A DNA stretch of 64,000 nt from Neoceratodus forsteri (GCA_016271365.2 CM057456.1:664357501-664421500); one strand, 5' to 3'. Counted from the stretch's first letter, positions 34,715 through 45,540 are shown. Notes: generated by a model from the sequence alone, not told the origin. Numbers and translations are program-made.

Positions 34715-34915
34715 CCATGTTCAATAATATTTCCTGGTGGCATAGTGGTCCTCCACCCTGCAATCGCCCGGTGTCAAGCATTTCAGTATACCCTGGTGGT
34801 TCAGTAACCCCCCTTGCCAAGGTTTATACTATTTCCTGGTGGTCCAACAGTTCCCTCATTGCCTATTACCATGGTTTATAATATTCCCATGTGATTCGGT
34901 GGTCGCCCTCCCCAA
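34715..34915. repeat. Minisatellite related to the foldback arms
   Basis: Three to four diverged units of about 55-60 bp are built on (T)TTCCTGGTGGTCCA.(T/C)(A)GT..CCC (blocks near 34,730, 34,792 and 34,832), separated by CATGGTTTATAATATT-type spacers. The core CCTGGTGGTCCAGTGG unit is the same as in the palindrome arms at 57.36-57.73 kb and resembles that at 48.75-48.95 kb. Confidence 0.6.
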
Positions 34916-35039
34916 CCATACATGGACCTCACCACCTGCTCATGTACTGTATATGATCACAGTTCATGGCTGTCAGCAGATGGCAGAGGAAGTATGAGAA
35001 GGACTGTGCAGGCTGCCAGTTTCTTGGGACTTATTTATT

Positions 35040-35591
35040 CCTGACCAACTCCTGCATTGACTTCTTCCCTTCCGAAATCAAGCAACTCAGCCCTTGATTA
35101 TGACTTTCCGGTCCCGAGGGTCAGCTCAAGCCAAATAGAGTTATGGTCACTGGACCCTAGTGGCTCCTCCTATTGTACAAGTACACCTCCTACAACCTCC
35201 AAGTTAGTGAGCACCACACTGAGAACAGTAGCCTGCCGGGTGTGCTCCTTAACTAGCAGACAGTACTGGAATGTATCTATCAGGGCCAGACTTCTGGGGC
35301 TCCTGGCAGCTGGAACATCCCAATAGGTATCGGGCAGGTTCAGGTCACCCTCCACCACTACTATCCCCTTTGCTACTCCAATGGCTACCCCTTCTCCTTT
35401 ATCTTTCCCTTCTGTCTTATCTAAACATAGTAAAGCCTGGGACCACGAGGTCCATGTTTGATATTAATCAAATGTGGTCTGCTCTCTTATGTACTGTATA
35501 AGTAAAATATTATTACTTTGTGTAATTAATTCTGGGTCGCTCCTGAAAAAGGGACCTTCGGGGCTCAGTGGGTCTACCCAGTTATCAAAAT

Positions 35592-35641
<50 letters not shown>

Positions 35642-36060
35642 ACAGAGACAGAGACAGAGACAGAGACAGAGACAAGAAAGTTAGTTGTTATTCTTTGTGG
35701 CCCAAGTTTTTATAATGGCTACAAGGTCCAGCCCTGCTTCTGTTAACATTGCCTGGAGCTCACTTATTTTTCTCCTTATGCTGCTAGCAATAAGGCTAAC
35801 CACTTTTCATCTTGTGCTTAAGCCCCTTTTGTTTATTACAGGACTTCTAGGGAACAGGACCCTCTCCCTTTAGTTTTCTCTAGCCTCCTTAATTTCTTGC
35901 TTTTCTCTGTTTTGCAGGCTGGGTGAGACCCCACCACCTAACATCTTTACCAACCCTTTTATGAACTCTTGCCTTGTTCTTTCCTCCCTGATGTTTCTAG
36001 CTCCCCAGTTCAGAGGAAACCCTAGCTAGATTCTCTACTTTCTTGATCTTCTTCATGAAT
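35040..36060 (-). mobile_element. CR1 endonuclease fragment (copy 6)
   Basis: The minus strand at 35,170-35,358 reads VEGDLNLPDTYWDVP (active-site block), ALIDTFQYCLLV and VLSVVLTNLEVV. At 35,690-35,780, after a microsatellite, the same strand reads SIRRKISELQAMLTEAGLDLV, matching the NARSL start of the domain. The (GA)n block between them expanded within or replaced part of the domain. The copy is highly diverged, with no RT. Confidence 0.7.
35594..35677. repeat. (GA)n / (GAGACA)n microsatellite
   Basis: About 21 GA dinucleotides are followed by about 6 GAGACA units. The open frame of repeated Arg-Glu and Thr-Glu codons across it is an artefact. Confidence 0.95.
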
Positions 36061-36559
36061 TTTCTTGACTTAACCAGTTTTCCAAGAATGACATGTCCCT
36101 TTCCACACCCACTAGATATATGGGATATCCTTAAGCAACAACAAATTGGCCAACTGTATCATCACAGAAAAATAAATATAGGCCAGGCCACTGAGGTCAC
36201 AGAGAATGTTCCTACTGTGCAAACATGGCCCACAAAGGATAATAAATGCAGTATGAGTTGAGGGGGTAGTCATTTGAATTCCGCTCATCCAACTCAATAT
36301 TACACTTTCTTTCTGGCTTTCCTCTTCTTTCATCCTTTAACTTTCATTTCTTCTTTTACTAACTTACCTCTCCTCTCTCTTCCTTTAGCCTTCTTTCTTA
36401 TACCTGTCAACATTTGCTTTATATCTAAATCACTGATAGTTTCCTTTATACTTTATAGGTCTGACCAGATGTGCCAGTCTCCTCCTACTTCCCAGATAAG
36501 TATTATTTTGTTTGCCTGTTGTCTACATACTTAACATGTTGTAGAACTACAGATCCTTT
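36061..36559. other. Unassigned DNA
   Basis: No supported gene or repeat. 36,300-36,420 is a pyrimidine-rich stretch (CTTT/TCTT). Confidence 0.4.
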
Positions 36560-37770
36560 GTGAACCCTTTTATCTTACAGGTACCCCTCCTCCAGGACCT
36601 CATTCCCCTCAAAGGTCTCCTCCCCAGGACAGATAAGTTTGAGGTACCCCTCCTCCAGGATCTGGATCCCCACAAAGGTGCACTCTCCAGGACAGGTAAG
36701 TTAGAGGTACCCCTGCTACAGGATCTGGATCCCAATAAAGGTCCCCTCTCCAGGAGAGGTAAGTTACAGGTACCCCTCCTCCAGGCTCTGGATCTCCACA
36801 AAGGTTCCCTCTCTAGGACAGGTAAATTACAGGTACCCTCCTCCAAGATCTGGATCCCCACAAATGTCCTCTCTCCAGGACAGGTTAGTTATGGTTACTT
36901 AATCTCCAGGATCTGGATCCCCACTAAAGTGCCCTCTCCAGGACAGGTACCTTACAGTTATCCTTTTGTCAAGATCTGGATCTCCACAAAAGTCCCTTCT
37001 CCAGGACAGGTATCTACATGCACCACTCCTCCAGAATCTGGATCCCACAAATGTCCCTTCTCCAGAAAACATAAGTTACAGGTATCCCCCAAAGGTCCCC
37101 TCTCTCTGACAGATAAGTTACATGTACCCCTCTTCCAGGATCTGCATTTTCCACAAAGGCCTCCTGTCTGGGACAGGTAAGTTGCAGGTAACCCTTCTCC
37201 AGGGTCTGGATTCCCCACAAAGGTACCCTCTCCAGGACAGGTAATCAAAAGTGTTAACTATCTTACAAATCTGCTTGTAAATGCACTTGACCATATGCTC
37301 TGACCTCTGTATTTTGTATGTAACTTTATTTGATTGTTTGCTATGTCTTCTGCACCCATTTCCTCTTATTGCCCCATTGGAATTATATGCCAAGTTTTGT
37401 CACTGGATGCTTTTGAAAATGGGAAGTCATGCGCACATGCCCTCCAGTATAAAAAAATAAATAACTTACATGTGCCCACCCTTCAGGATCTGGATGGTCC
37501 ACAAAGGTCCCTTCTCTGGGACAGGCAAGTTGCAGGTACTCCACAATGGTCCCCTTCCTCTCTAGGACAGGTAAGTTGAAGGCACCACTCCTCCAGGGTC
37601 TGTTTCCATCCAAAGGTCTGCTATGTGGTGCAGGTAAGTTATAGGTACCCCTCCTCAAGGATTTGGATCCCCACAATGGTCCCATCTCTGGGGCAGGTAA
37701 GTTACACGTACTCCTCCTTCAGGATCTGGATCTCACAAAGATCCCCTCTCCGGGACAGGTAAGTATGTAA
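36560..37770. repeat. Minisatellite, about 60-62 bp unit, about 16 copies, each with a splice-donor-like CAGGTAAGT
   Basis: The unit reads roughly CCTCCTCCAGGATCTGGATC, CCCACAAAGGTCCCCTCTCC, AGGACAGGTAAGTTACAGGT, AC. Donor-like positions occur near 36,636, 36,695, 36,757, 36,816, 36,880, 36,942, 37,003, 37,063, 37,108, 37,172, 37,236, 37,520, 37,567, 37,630, 37,694 and 37,756. The array is interrupted at about 37,245-37,465 by unrelated sequence. Because the period is close to a multiple of 3, frames on both strands stay open (for example 206 codons at 36,560-37,180). This reflects periodicity, not coding. Confidence 0.9.
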
Positions 37771-38650
37771 GTATGTACTTTTGGAGTTTGCTGAAGAGTA
37801 GCTGACACAGTCAAGGCGAGTAACTCATGGCAAGGAGCTTCCCCCCCCAAGAACCTTAGTCAGCCACAAGTTATGTTTTTCTAACAAATTATTTGTAATT
37901 TATTTAACTTATCTGAAGCTCAATCTCACTTCCTTACTACATTTCAGCATCTAAGCACCTGCCACATCTCTATCAACCAAACTGTGTTTTAATGATGCAA
38001 GGCAGAAAAGGGGCTGCAGTAGTACAGATAGGGTTCCAGTGTAATCGGGGACAGATGTAGCTTTTGGACAGTATTTGGTTCCTTTGCAGGAAGCGGTTAT
38101 GTTAAGGGGGGGGGTGTCTAATGGTAAAGGTATCCTCCTTTAACATGACCAATTGTCTGCAATGTAACTTTTGCTTTTAATTTGGCTAAAAATTCAGGTG
38201 AAAATTAGTCAGAAAATTACAGAGTTTACTTCCAGCTTAAAGACCAGGGATCTTATGTGAAATCTTATGATGCCCCTTTGGGTTTCCAGATGGTGGGTAC
38301 ATAAGGTCCAGGGAGACAGTGACAATGATATCCTGCCAATAGTGGCATTGTCCCACAACCTCTGAGTGCTACTGGAATGTGGAGAGCTGTTTGAGGGCCA
38401 GCGGGCATAGTGCATGCCTCCCAATTAAGCTAGAGCTGGCTACAGTCAGTGGGTTTGCTTTGACAGTGGTAATACAGGACAAGAGAAACCACGAAATGGG
38501 GGACAAGAGGAGTCACAGATATCTTACTGCACTGAAGAGATCATAATGTTACTAATCAGTGAGCAAGCAACAGACTTGGCATTAAACCATGGTTATACTG
38601 GTTAATGACCTTGGACTATATAATCACTAAGTCAAACTGCTTTCCTCCTC
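37771..38650. other. Unassigned DNA
   Basis: No gene or family recognised. A G-run and GGGGGG blocks occur at 38,104-38,115. Confidence 0.4.
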
Positions 38651-38837
38651 TATTATATCTCCCTTAACCTCCAGATTCACAAGGGTTTCAAACCTGGTTC
38701 TCCTGTTTCACAGCTCAGCAATCTAGCCACCACATAATATTGCTGGCTTCCTTCTATTGCCCCCTTCCCTCATGAATAAGTTGGATTTAAACCTGGTTAT
38801 CTGGGTTCACAGCTCTGTGCTGTAATCACTAGTCAGA
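38651..38837 (-). repeat. Two degenerate tRNA-like (SINE head) segments
   Basis: On the minus strand 38,770-38,837 reads GACTAGTGATTACAGCACAG ... CCAGGTTTAAATCC, with an A-box-like start and a B-box-like GGTTTAAATCC. A second similar block, CAGGTTTGAAACCC, is at about 38,685-38,705. They are too diverged to be functional tRNAs and most likely are heads of tRNA-derived SINEs. Confidence 0.5.
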
Positions 38838-40470
38838 CTGCTGATTTATTTATTTATTTAAGAGTTTTGCCAGGAAGGCACACTGAGCAGAGTACTGCTC
38901 GATTCCAGGTGCACCCTGGGAGAGGATGACAGTGGAGATACAAATATTCAAATACAATCATGACTATGACACAAGGAAAATAATAATACAGTCAGTACAT
39001 ACACCAGGGACAGGATAAATACAATCAGTACATACACCAGGAACAGGATAAATACAATCAGAACATACACCAGGAACAGAATGAATACAATCAGTACATA
39101 CACCAGGAACAGGATAAATATGATCAGAACATACACCAGGAACAGAATGAATACAATCAGTACATACACCAGGAACAGGATAAATATGATCAGAACATAC
39201 ACCAGGAACAGAATGAATACAATCAGTACATACACCAGGAACAGGATAAATACAATCAGAACATACACAAATACAATCAGTACATACACAATTAGTACAA
39301 GTGGTAATGAGACAGGGTAACAATATTCAAGCAGATCCTGCAATAAGATAGTGGACTAGTCATTTGAACAGAACAGAGTCAGCAGAGTTGGGCATACTCA
39401 TTAATCAGATGTCACAGACACAGGTGGAAGAGAAGTGCGCTTTGGTGAGTTGATTGAGTTGCTGAGTTGGGAGTATGTGCCGGATGTCAGCAGGGAGGGA
39501 GTTCCACAGTTTAGGCATTTTATGTCTGAAGGCAGCCTGATCAACAGAGGAGGACATGCACGGTACTGCCAGGAGATGGGTGTCAAAATTTATGAGGAGG
39601 TATGCTGGAGGGATCTGGGCTAATAGGGCAGAGGAGAGAGAGAGTGGCAGACACTGGACCAGAACTTGACCAAGAGATTCATGCAGTGGGATAATCTATG
39701 ATCTTGAAGTGAGGGGAGGTCTAGTGTCTAGTAGACAGCGCAGTGATGTGTGGAGGGCAGGCAATCAAGAGCGAAGTGGCAGAAAGAGTGGAAAAGTGTG
39801 TCCAGTCTGGCTAGAGTGGACTTAGGAGCAGCACTGTAGATTACATTCCTGTAGTCGAAGATAGGGAGAATCATTTTCTGTACAAGTGAGTGGCGGGCTG
39901 GCAGCGGGATGCAACTATGGTTGCAGTATAAGACACCCAACTTAGGGTGAAGCTTTTTGTGAATGGCATAAACATGTACAGAAACGTCGAGGTGCTGGTC
40001 GAGCCAGACCCAGAGGTATCTAAGGAAGGAGCAAGCCTCCAGATTAGCCCCATTCATGGTATGGAAGGAGAGGATGGTAGGGAGCTGAGAGAGTCCCTGC
40101 CTCTTGCCAGAGGTCATGGAGACATTCTTCTTGGCATTAAGAAAAAGCTGATTTGTGCAAAACCAAAGCTGAACATCATTGAAGTCCTGCTGTAGTCTGG
40201 TCACCACACAGTGGTTGAGGGGCCTGATGCATACAGTACCATGTCATCCGCATATATGTGGATGGATGTGTGTGGGCAGGTCATTTAGGAAGGTGGAGGA
40301 ATGGAACAGGCCAAGGACTGAGCATTGGGGGACTCTAGAAGTGACTGGAAGGGGGATAGATATGAAGCTTCCAATTCTAGCAGATTGGGTCCTGCTTACC
40401 GAGTAGGAGTCTTCTTCTGTGCTTTTGCCTTGTAAGGTCATAATGTAAGTAGCAATAATGAGATTCAAAG
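38838..40470 (-). mobile_element. L2-like LINE, 3' part with a minisatellite in its 3' UTR
   Basis: On the minus strand, from 40,470: VPQCSVLGLFHSSTFLNDLP, then YADDMVLY (about 40,222-40,250), LQQDFNDVQLWFCTNQLFLN, SLVQKMILPIFDYRNVIYS (40,207-39,728), LWNSLPADIRH at about 39,480-39,520, and the 3' UTR ending in a (AAATAAAT) tail at 38,838-38,852. GVPQGSVLGPLLF, YADD and the thumb motif LPxxDYxxxxY place it in the L2/Jockey part of the LINE tree. The YADD box is intact, but frame breaks and a stop near 40,208 inactivate it. It is 5'-truncated. Confidence 0.82.
38985..39290. repeat. 33-bp minisatellite with alternating A/B units (66-bp higher-order repeat)
   Basis: About nine 33-bp units alternate between form A (ATCAGTACATACACCAGGAA ending CAGGAT) and form B (ATCAGAACATACACCAGGAA ending CAGAAT). 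The alternation shows that the array grew by dimer amplification. 33 is a multiple of 3, so long open frames run through on both strands (119-131 codons on minus); I regard them as artefacts. Confidence 0.9.
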
Positions 40471-41194
40471 CTATGTGTTAGGGTTCACAGCTGCACAACC
40501 ACCAAGCCAAAGAAGAGCATGTACACATAGTAGTTTGGGGTTGTGGCTAGGGAAGAAGTTTGGGAACAGTAGAGCCAGGTTCAAATACTACCACAACATT
40601 TTTCCCACTGTGTGATAGCTATTTCTAGTGGCTGTGTGAAAAACACATTATTTGGGCCAGCAAGAGAAGTTGCAACCTGCTGGATAGAGTGCAACTACTT
40701 AATTGGCAATAAGTAAAGGTAGCTCTTACTTGATTAGCATGATCCTTGGATGAGGACCGTGAAGACTGGCAGGACCTGTAGATGAAAATAAAGTGTCACA
40801 AAAGATCTCTTGTTTTTCATGGAGAGAAACGCGACAGGACAGATCAATAAAAAGATCATACATATCTGCTAAACAGACGTCAACTTTAGTCAGACATGGG
40901 GAAATAAAGAGAAAAGTAGGTTAGTATAGGGTACGTGTCAATAGTGAAAGCAGAAACAGAAAGGTGCAAAAAGGTAGTCAACAACAGCAGAAATGAGCCA
41001 AAAATACAATAGGTGAAAGTGAGAGTACACTGGTGCTTAGTGTCATGTTTCTTCTTGTCTAGTGGAGCCAGCCTGGGTAACAAAATTCAAATAAATGTCA
41101 GTCAGCATCAGCAGAGATAAACTGGCAAGAATGGACAAAGCCATCACTGTTAATTGCTTAATTGCTGTGTGGTTTGTCATTATTATGTGTAGTC
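40471..41194. other. Unassigned DNA
   Basis: No gene. Two weak tRNA-like heads may be present at about 40,440-40,515 (AGATTCAAAGCTATGTG) and 40,550-40,590. Nothing else recognised. Confidence 0.35.
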
Positions 41195-41384
41195 ATTTAT
41201 TTAGATTTTATTTATTTTTTGGTAATCAAGTAAGGCTGGCTAGGCAAAAAAGTGCCTGCTTTCAGGGGTGACCTGGGACCAGTGGGGTGGTTACGTGAGC
41301 ATGCACATTGAGGTTGAGGGAATCAAATCCAATTGTGCTGGATGTACCAAGCTCCTTCACAGCTGGTTGCTGAAACCTCTAGGC

Positions 41385-42267
41385 CAGGGGTTCTCAAATG
41401 GTGAGGCCAGCCTCCCTTGGGAGGCCCCAACCTGTTCCAGGGGAGGCTCAAGCAAGTCTGAAAAAGTACTGTATTTAAATTTGAGTTTTATATATTTGTG
41501 GAAGAGATGAAACAAACTGAAAGAGGATAGTAGTAGGTGAATTTTATGTATTTATTTACTAATAGGTGACAAGGAAGGCTCATTTCAGGTGTACCCCAGG
41601 AAGGGTAGGGAGTGAATACATTTCAAAAGATAACTGCAAAACAATCAAGAAATACACAATGAACAATAGTGTAAACAAATATGAACAATAAACTAATAAT
41701 GAGTGGTGGTAATTGATCAATTTGTAGACTGATGGCAGAGCAGAACAAATATAAGGGTTGAGCACAGAAGTGCTAAGAACAACAGCAGGAAGAAGCAAAG
41801 TAATCCCCGAGAAGTTGCTTAGGAGCACGGAAGGAGGGGGAGAGGAAAAGTATGTAGGTAGTTTATTTCATATAGAGAGGAAATACAGAAAGTACTCTGA
41901 CCCATGAAGGCACTGCAACAAGGGGTAACAATGGTTCAAGAAAGAAAATAGAAGAGCAAGTAGGCTGGCCTATTGAATGGGGGTTACAATAAGCTGAATA
42001 ATAATATGTATTTTATTTATTTGTTATTCAGATAACATCTTTGAGCACATGAGCTCTTTTTCAAAGGTTCCATTTCAGTACAAGACAAAGAACTGAATTT
42101 GAGCCAAGTACTCAAAGGGGTTTCAATTTATTCATGGTGTACTGCGCAAAGTACAGTATGTTATTTTTGTTTGGGGAGGCCCAAGATTATTTCAGCTTTG
42201 GGGGGAGGCTCGAAATCTTTTCCATGGATTTGGGGAGGCTCACTGTGCCAAAGTCTGAGAACTATTG
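41385..42267. mobile_element. hAT-type DNA transposon (hAT-2), non-autonomous, with nested LINE/SINE tails
   Basis: It starts CAGGGGTTCTCAAATGG and ends, read inward, CAATAGTTCTCAGACTTTGG. CAGNGGTTCTCA ends are typical of hAT. The flanks are a perfect 8-bp duplication, CTCTAGGC, at 41,377-41,384 and 42,268-42,275. Both sub-terminal regions carry GGGGAGGC(T/C) repeats (41,405-41,455 and 42,170-42,240). The middle (about 41,475-42,150) is different DNA with at least two TTTATTTATTT-type tails (41,548 and 42,013), so other retroelements inserted into it. No transposase. Confidence 0.87.
41540..41930 (-). mobile_element. LINE 3'-end fragment nested in hAT-2
   Basis: The left end TATTTATTTACTAATAGGTGACAAGGAAGGCTC...TTTCAGGTGTACCCCAGG matches the 3' end of the L2-like LINE at 38,850-38,915 (TTTATTTAAGAG...CCAGGAAGGCAC...TTCCAGGTGCACCCTGGG). 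It is non-coding and 5'-truncated. Confidence 0.6.
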
Positions 42268-42305
42268 CTCTAGGCTATACAGCCAGCCCCAGTCATCCTT
42301 TGGCA

Positions 42306-43160
42306 TTAGGGCAGTAGTGTCACAACACAACTAGATAAGAAGGAACATGACATTATACACTACTGTAGTCAAAGGAAAGCAAAACTTGTAAGAAGAAGTA
42401 AAGGGAGAAGACAGAGGAGGTACACTTGGGAGGGTGGTACAGGTTTTAGACCCCATCAGCTTCCAGTGGTGCCTTTGTTAAACTAATATTCATTCATCAT
42501 GGTCCAGTGGGTTAAATGGTTGTCTAGTGGTTCACAAACAGACTGCTATATGGACACATGCACTACTACACATACAATGGCAGGCAGAAGCATTCTCTTA
42601 CTACTACACAGATGCACTAGCAAAGAGTATGCCTCCCCGACAGTGACACCAACACAGTGACCTACGTTGCTTTTAATAAGATTGACAGGTTTGCTGACAG
42701 GTCACTGTGTTAGTGTGCCTGAGACAGGGGCACACTGTCTCCGGGTCCTGCACCCCCTTCCTGAATCAACTCCGACTTAGAGTTGAGAATCTTTACTACG
42801 GGGGGTCTGGGAGATATTCGGGATGTATATCAACCGCAACTTGTGGGTGACATAAATCCCATTGCTCTGATGCCGGTCGACGAAAGTGTTGTCGAACTGG
42901 CTTCGTAGATACCTCGCAAAGCAGTACACATGTACAACCCACCCAATACTCACAGATGGTTGAACCAATTAAGTTGATCAATGGTCAGACTAGTCAAGCT
43001 ATAAAAATGGGTAAGAGCAGGACACCTGTGAAAATGAGATAGTGTATGACAGAGGGTCTATTGTGGGTTGATAGTGTTCAAAAATCACACACACACATGC
43101 ATATAGATCTCAGCATCTGTGAAGATGCACAGACATAAAGACCCACACACCAGTGGAAAC
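42306..43160. other. Unassigned DNA with a hairpin and a possible transposon-protein relic
   Basis: At 42,643-42,716 CACCAACACAGTGACCT and AGGTCACTGTGTTAGTG form an inverted repeat of about 17 bp. 42,777-42,960 is richer in CpG than its surroundings (CCGGTCGACG, CTTCGTAG), and a plus-strand frame with two stops reads NRNLWVT, CRSTKVLSNWLRRYLAKQY. This faintly resembles Myb/SANT-like DNA-binding segments of Harbinger elements. I cannot confirm it. Confidence 0.35.
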
Positions 43161-43161
43161 G

Positions 43162-43209
43162 GATGCAAACACAGCATGCATACACGACAATAAACACTAA
43201 TGCATGCTC

Positions 43210-43254
<45 letters not shown>

Positions 43255-43270
43255 TCACACACTCACGCTC
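43162..43270. repeat. (CA)n microsatellite
   Basis: A long CA run, densest at about 43,208-43,250, then CACTCACACTCACGCTC variants. Confidence 0.95.
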
Positions 43271-44335
43271 AGACCACTTACTAGACACTCCACAAGATAC
43301 ATGCACACAGACCACTTCATATACACACATATACACCACTATTCAGTGCTACAGTCTCATGTATAGACCAGTGGGGGCCACTCACACACACACTACATAA
43401 ATACGTACATATATATTTATTTATTTTACAGGCTGCTGATGTCTCCAAATGGGGTCTTGCCTTTCACCACTTAATGAAGGAATGGTCTGCCATGATCCCT
43501 CTACCCAAACAGCAGCAGAGAAAGTGCAAGGTGGAACAGTTCTTAGGAGAAGGAGATGGTACAGTTGGACACCAGAAGACTGCTTAGTACAGGTCGGGAA
43601 CAGTGAGGTGGTACTGCTTGGTACCAGTCAAAGAGGGGTACTGCTCAACACCAGGGGCTGCTTGGAATAGGTCAGGGACAGGGCTGGTGGACTGTTGGAC
43701 ACCAGTGTCTGCTCATTGTCAGTCAGGGAGAGTGAGTGGGGACACGCTTGGGCATGAGGGACCACATAAATCAAGAAGAGCTCCGAGTTTCCCCTGGACA
43801 CAGGAGACCACGTGCTGCTGGGTCAGGACTATTAGGAGGCAGGTGGGAAGTGCTGCAGCTAGAGAAAGTTGTGTGATCAAGCTGGGGCTTAGTCGGTTGG
43901 TAGTGGTATGTGAAGTGACACATGTCCTGGGTGGGCAGCATATGCTTTGGAGAAGGGTGTTATTATCTGAAGACCAAGAATTAGCTATTTTAAAAAAAAA
44001 TACCACCTTTGAGAGGGTATGTGGTGTTTCGTCATTTTCATTTTGCCCTTTCTTGACTTTGCCTACTGGTTCCTTGGAGTGGGTAACCTCATGATTGTCC
44101 TTTTGCATTAATCTTGTTAGTCTGCGTGGGTTAAACATCCTTTTTGTTTTTGTTTTGCAGTGTGGGCTCTGCCTGGATGCTGCCTGGTGGTTTGTTGGTT
44201 TCTAGTGCAGGTGCTGCAGTGTGTTCACAGTAAGTATGTCTGCGTCTTTTTCTTATTAATGTTTATCTTTAGAATTGTAGTTGGATTGTTAGTGCATACA
44301 GACTTGTTGAACAGAGAAATCCCTTAATGTTTCCT
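43271..44335. other. Unassigned DNA with a degenerate tandem repeat at 43,540-43,770
   Basis: The tandem part repeats (A)GGTC(A/G)GG(G)ACAG.G and ACTG(C/T)T(T/G)G(G/A)(T/A)ACCAG with a period of about 45-60 bp. No recognised protein despite a 163-codon open frame at 43,603-44,094, whose composition is that of G-rich repeat DNA. Confidence 0.4.
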
Positions 44336-44540
44336 TTTTTATTTATTTTTGTTTTTCAATTTTTGGCCAGGAAAGACGTACTAAACCAAGGTTTGTTTTC
44401 AGGTGTATCATAGGAGTGCAGGGAAGTGATGTTACTTGCTGACGGTCACACAGTATGCAAGCAGTGGCTGTGGGATTCAAACACAGATCCTCAGGTTTGC
44501 AGTGCAATGCTCTTAACCACTATGCTACACTGCCTCCAAA
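44336..44540 (-). mobile_element. tRNA-derived SINE, short form
   Basis: On the minus strand: GGCAGTGTAGCATAGTGGTTAAGAGC (A-box region, 44,510-44,535), TGCAAACCTGAGGATC (anticodon-arm region) and GTGTTTGAATCCCAC (B box, 44,470-44,485), then ACCTGAAAACAAACC...TTTCCTGGCC and (AAAATAAATA). The cloverleaf-like head is the best preserved in the window. It has no 3' CCA and is followed by a SINE tail, so it is not a tRNA gene. Confidence 0.82.
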
Positions 44541-44739
44541 TGTATAATTCTTATTACTTTAGCTCAGTGGTAGATTATGGACTAGGAGCATCAGGGATAG
44601 AAATTCAAATCTTGAGCCTCTGAATTAGGAGCATGACACAGAAATATCTCAGAAAGTTCAGAGTAGGCCAGCCCACCAGCACAGTGGTAGCATTCCGGTG
44701 CTAACAAATTTGGGGTGTTGGAGGGTCACTGGGGGTCAT

Positions 44740-45540
44740 GGTGGTGGATCAAACATCTAAAGGGCTGCTCTCCTCCTGGGGGAGGGATTGCAGAGCCCTG
44801 CTTGGGATGGGGGGAGCAGGGGTGGAATAGAGGCAAGGCCTGGAGGGCCAGTTAAGTACAGGGCAGGGAGGGCTGGAGTAGTCAAGGGGAATGGCCATGA
44901 GAACAGAAAGAGACACAGTGGGCCAGAGCTGCCCAAATCTGGGGTTTTCTTGGGGCAGGGCAATAGGAGCTAGGGAGAAAAGTAGACCAGGGAAGTCCGA
45001 GGCAGGGGGAGCAAGGTAGATTAGGAATAGAACCAGGGCAGATGGTGGCTGGTGCAAGGTGGAAGACAGTATTCTAGGGGCAGGGCCATGGAAACTGGGA
45101 AACAACAAGGATCAGGATATCCCAGCGATGGTGCAAGGTGGTGCTGGGATAAGTAGGGGCCAATGGGTGGGCTTGGGCAGAGGGAATGAGGGTGTGCCTC
45201 AGGCATGTTAGAGGAGCTAGGGTGATCCACAGGCAGGACCAATGGAACTGGGGTGGTCCAGAGGGACAGCTTGGACCAGGATAGATTGGTACTGGTACTG
45301 AACAGGGGCATTGCCATGCAACTCTGGAGGGGGATGGGTAAGTGTAGGATAAGGGTAGCTTATGTGGTCCAGATGAAGGTCCATGGGAACTGAGATGGCC
45401 AATGTAGGCTAGTGTAACCTTGTCCTGGGGCAGAGTTATGGGAGCTCGGGGTGAGGCAGGTTGGCCTAGGTAGCCCTTAGCAGGGGGAGCTGATACCTTT
45501 GGTGGGGATTGGAGGTGAGGTGGTGGGGGGCACTTTCCAC
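44740..45540. repeat. G-rich degenerate minisatellite
   Basis: Repeated variants of GGGCAGGGC.AT(G)GGA(A/G)CT(G/A)GGG and (T/A)GGTCCAG.(G)GGG occur about every 50-70 bp from 44,770 to 45,500. The copies are strongly diverged. Open minus-strand frames rich in Pro and Ser are artefacts of this composition. Confidence 0.6.

Larger units (their letters stand above)
41195..42305 (-). mobile_element. tRNA-derived SINE interrupted by hAT-2
   Basis: With the hAT-2 insertion ignored, the minus strand reads GGCTGTATAGCCTAGAGGTTTCAGCAAC, with TAGCCTAGAGG fitting the A-box consensus, and further on GGATTTGATTCCC as the B box (about 41,318-41,330). The 3' part (41,195-41,290) shows CCTGAAAGCAGGCAC and ends in TTTATTTATTT on the plus strand. 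The hAT inserted inside the A-box region. Same SINE class as 33.66 and 44.34 kb. Confidence 0.75.

Noticed and set aside
36560..37180. 206-codon open frame on the plus strand
   Set aside because: It follows a 60-62 bp minisatellite; the opposite strand is also open, so periodicity explains it.
38948..39343. 119-131-codon open frames with repeated hydrophobic motif
   Set aside because: Produced by a 33-bp repeat, a multiple of three, on a LINE 3' UTR.
43603..44138. Overlapping open frames of 163 and 139 codons
   Set aside because: No recognised motif, both strands open, and partly degenerate tandem DNA.
44470..44540. Possible tRNA gene
   Set aside because: A tRNA-like head is followed directly by a SINE body and tail and has mismatched stems; called a SINE instead.
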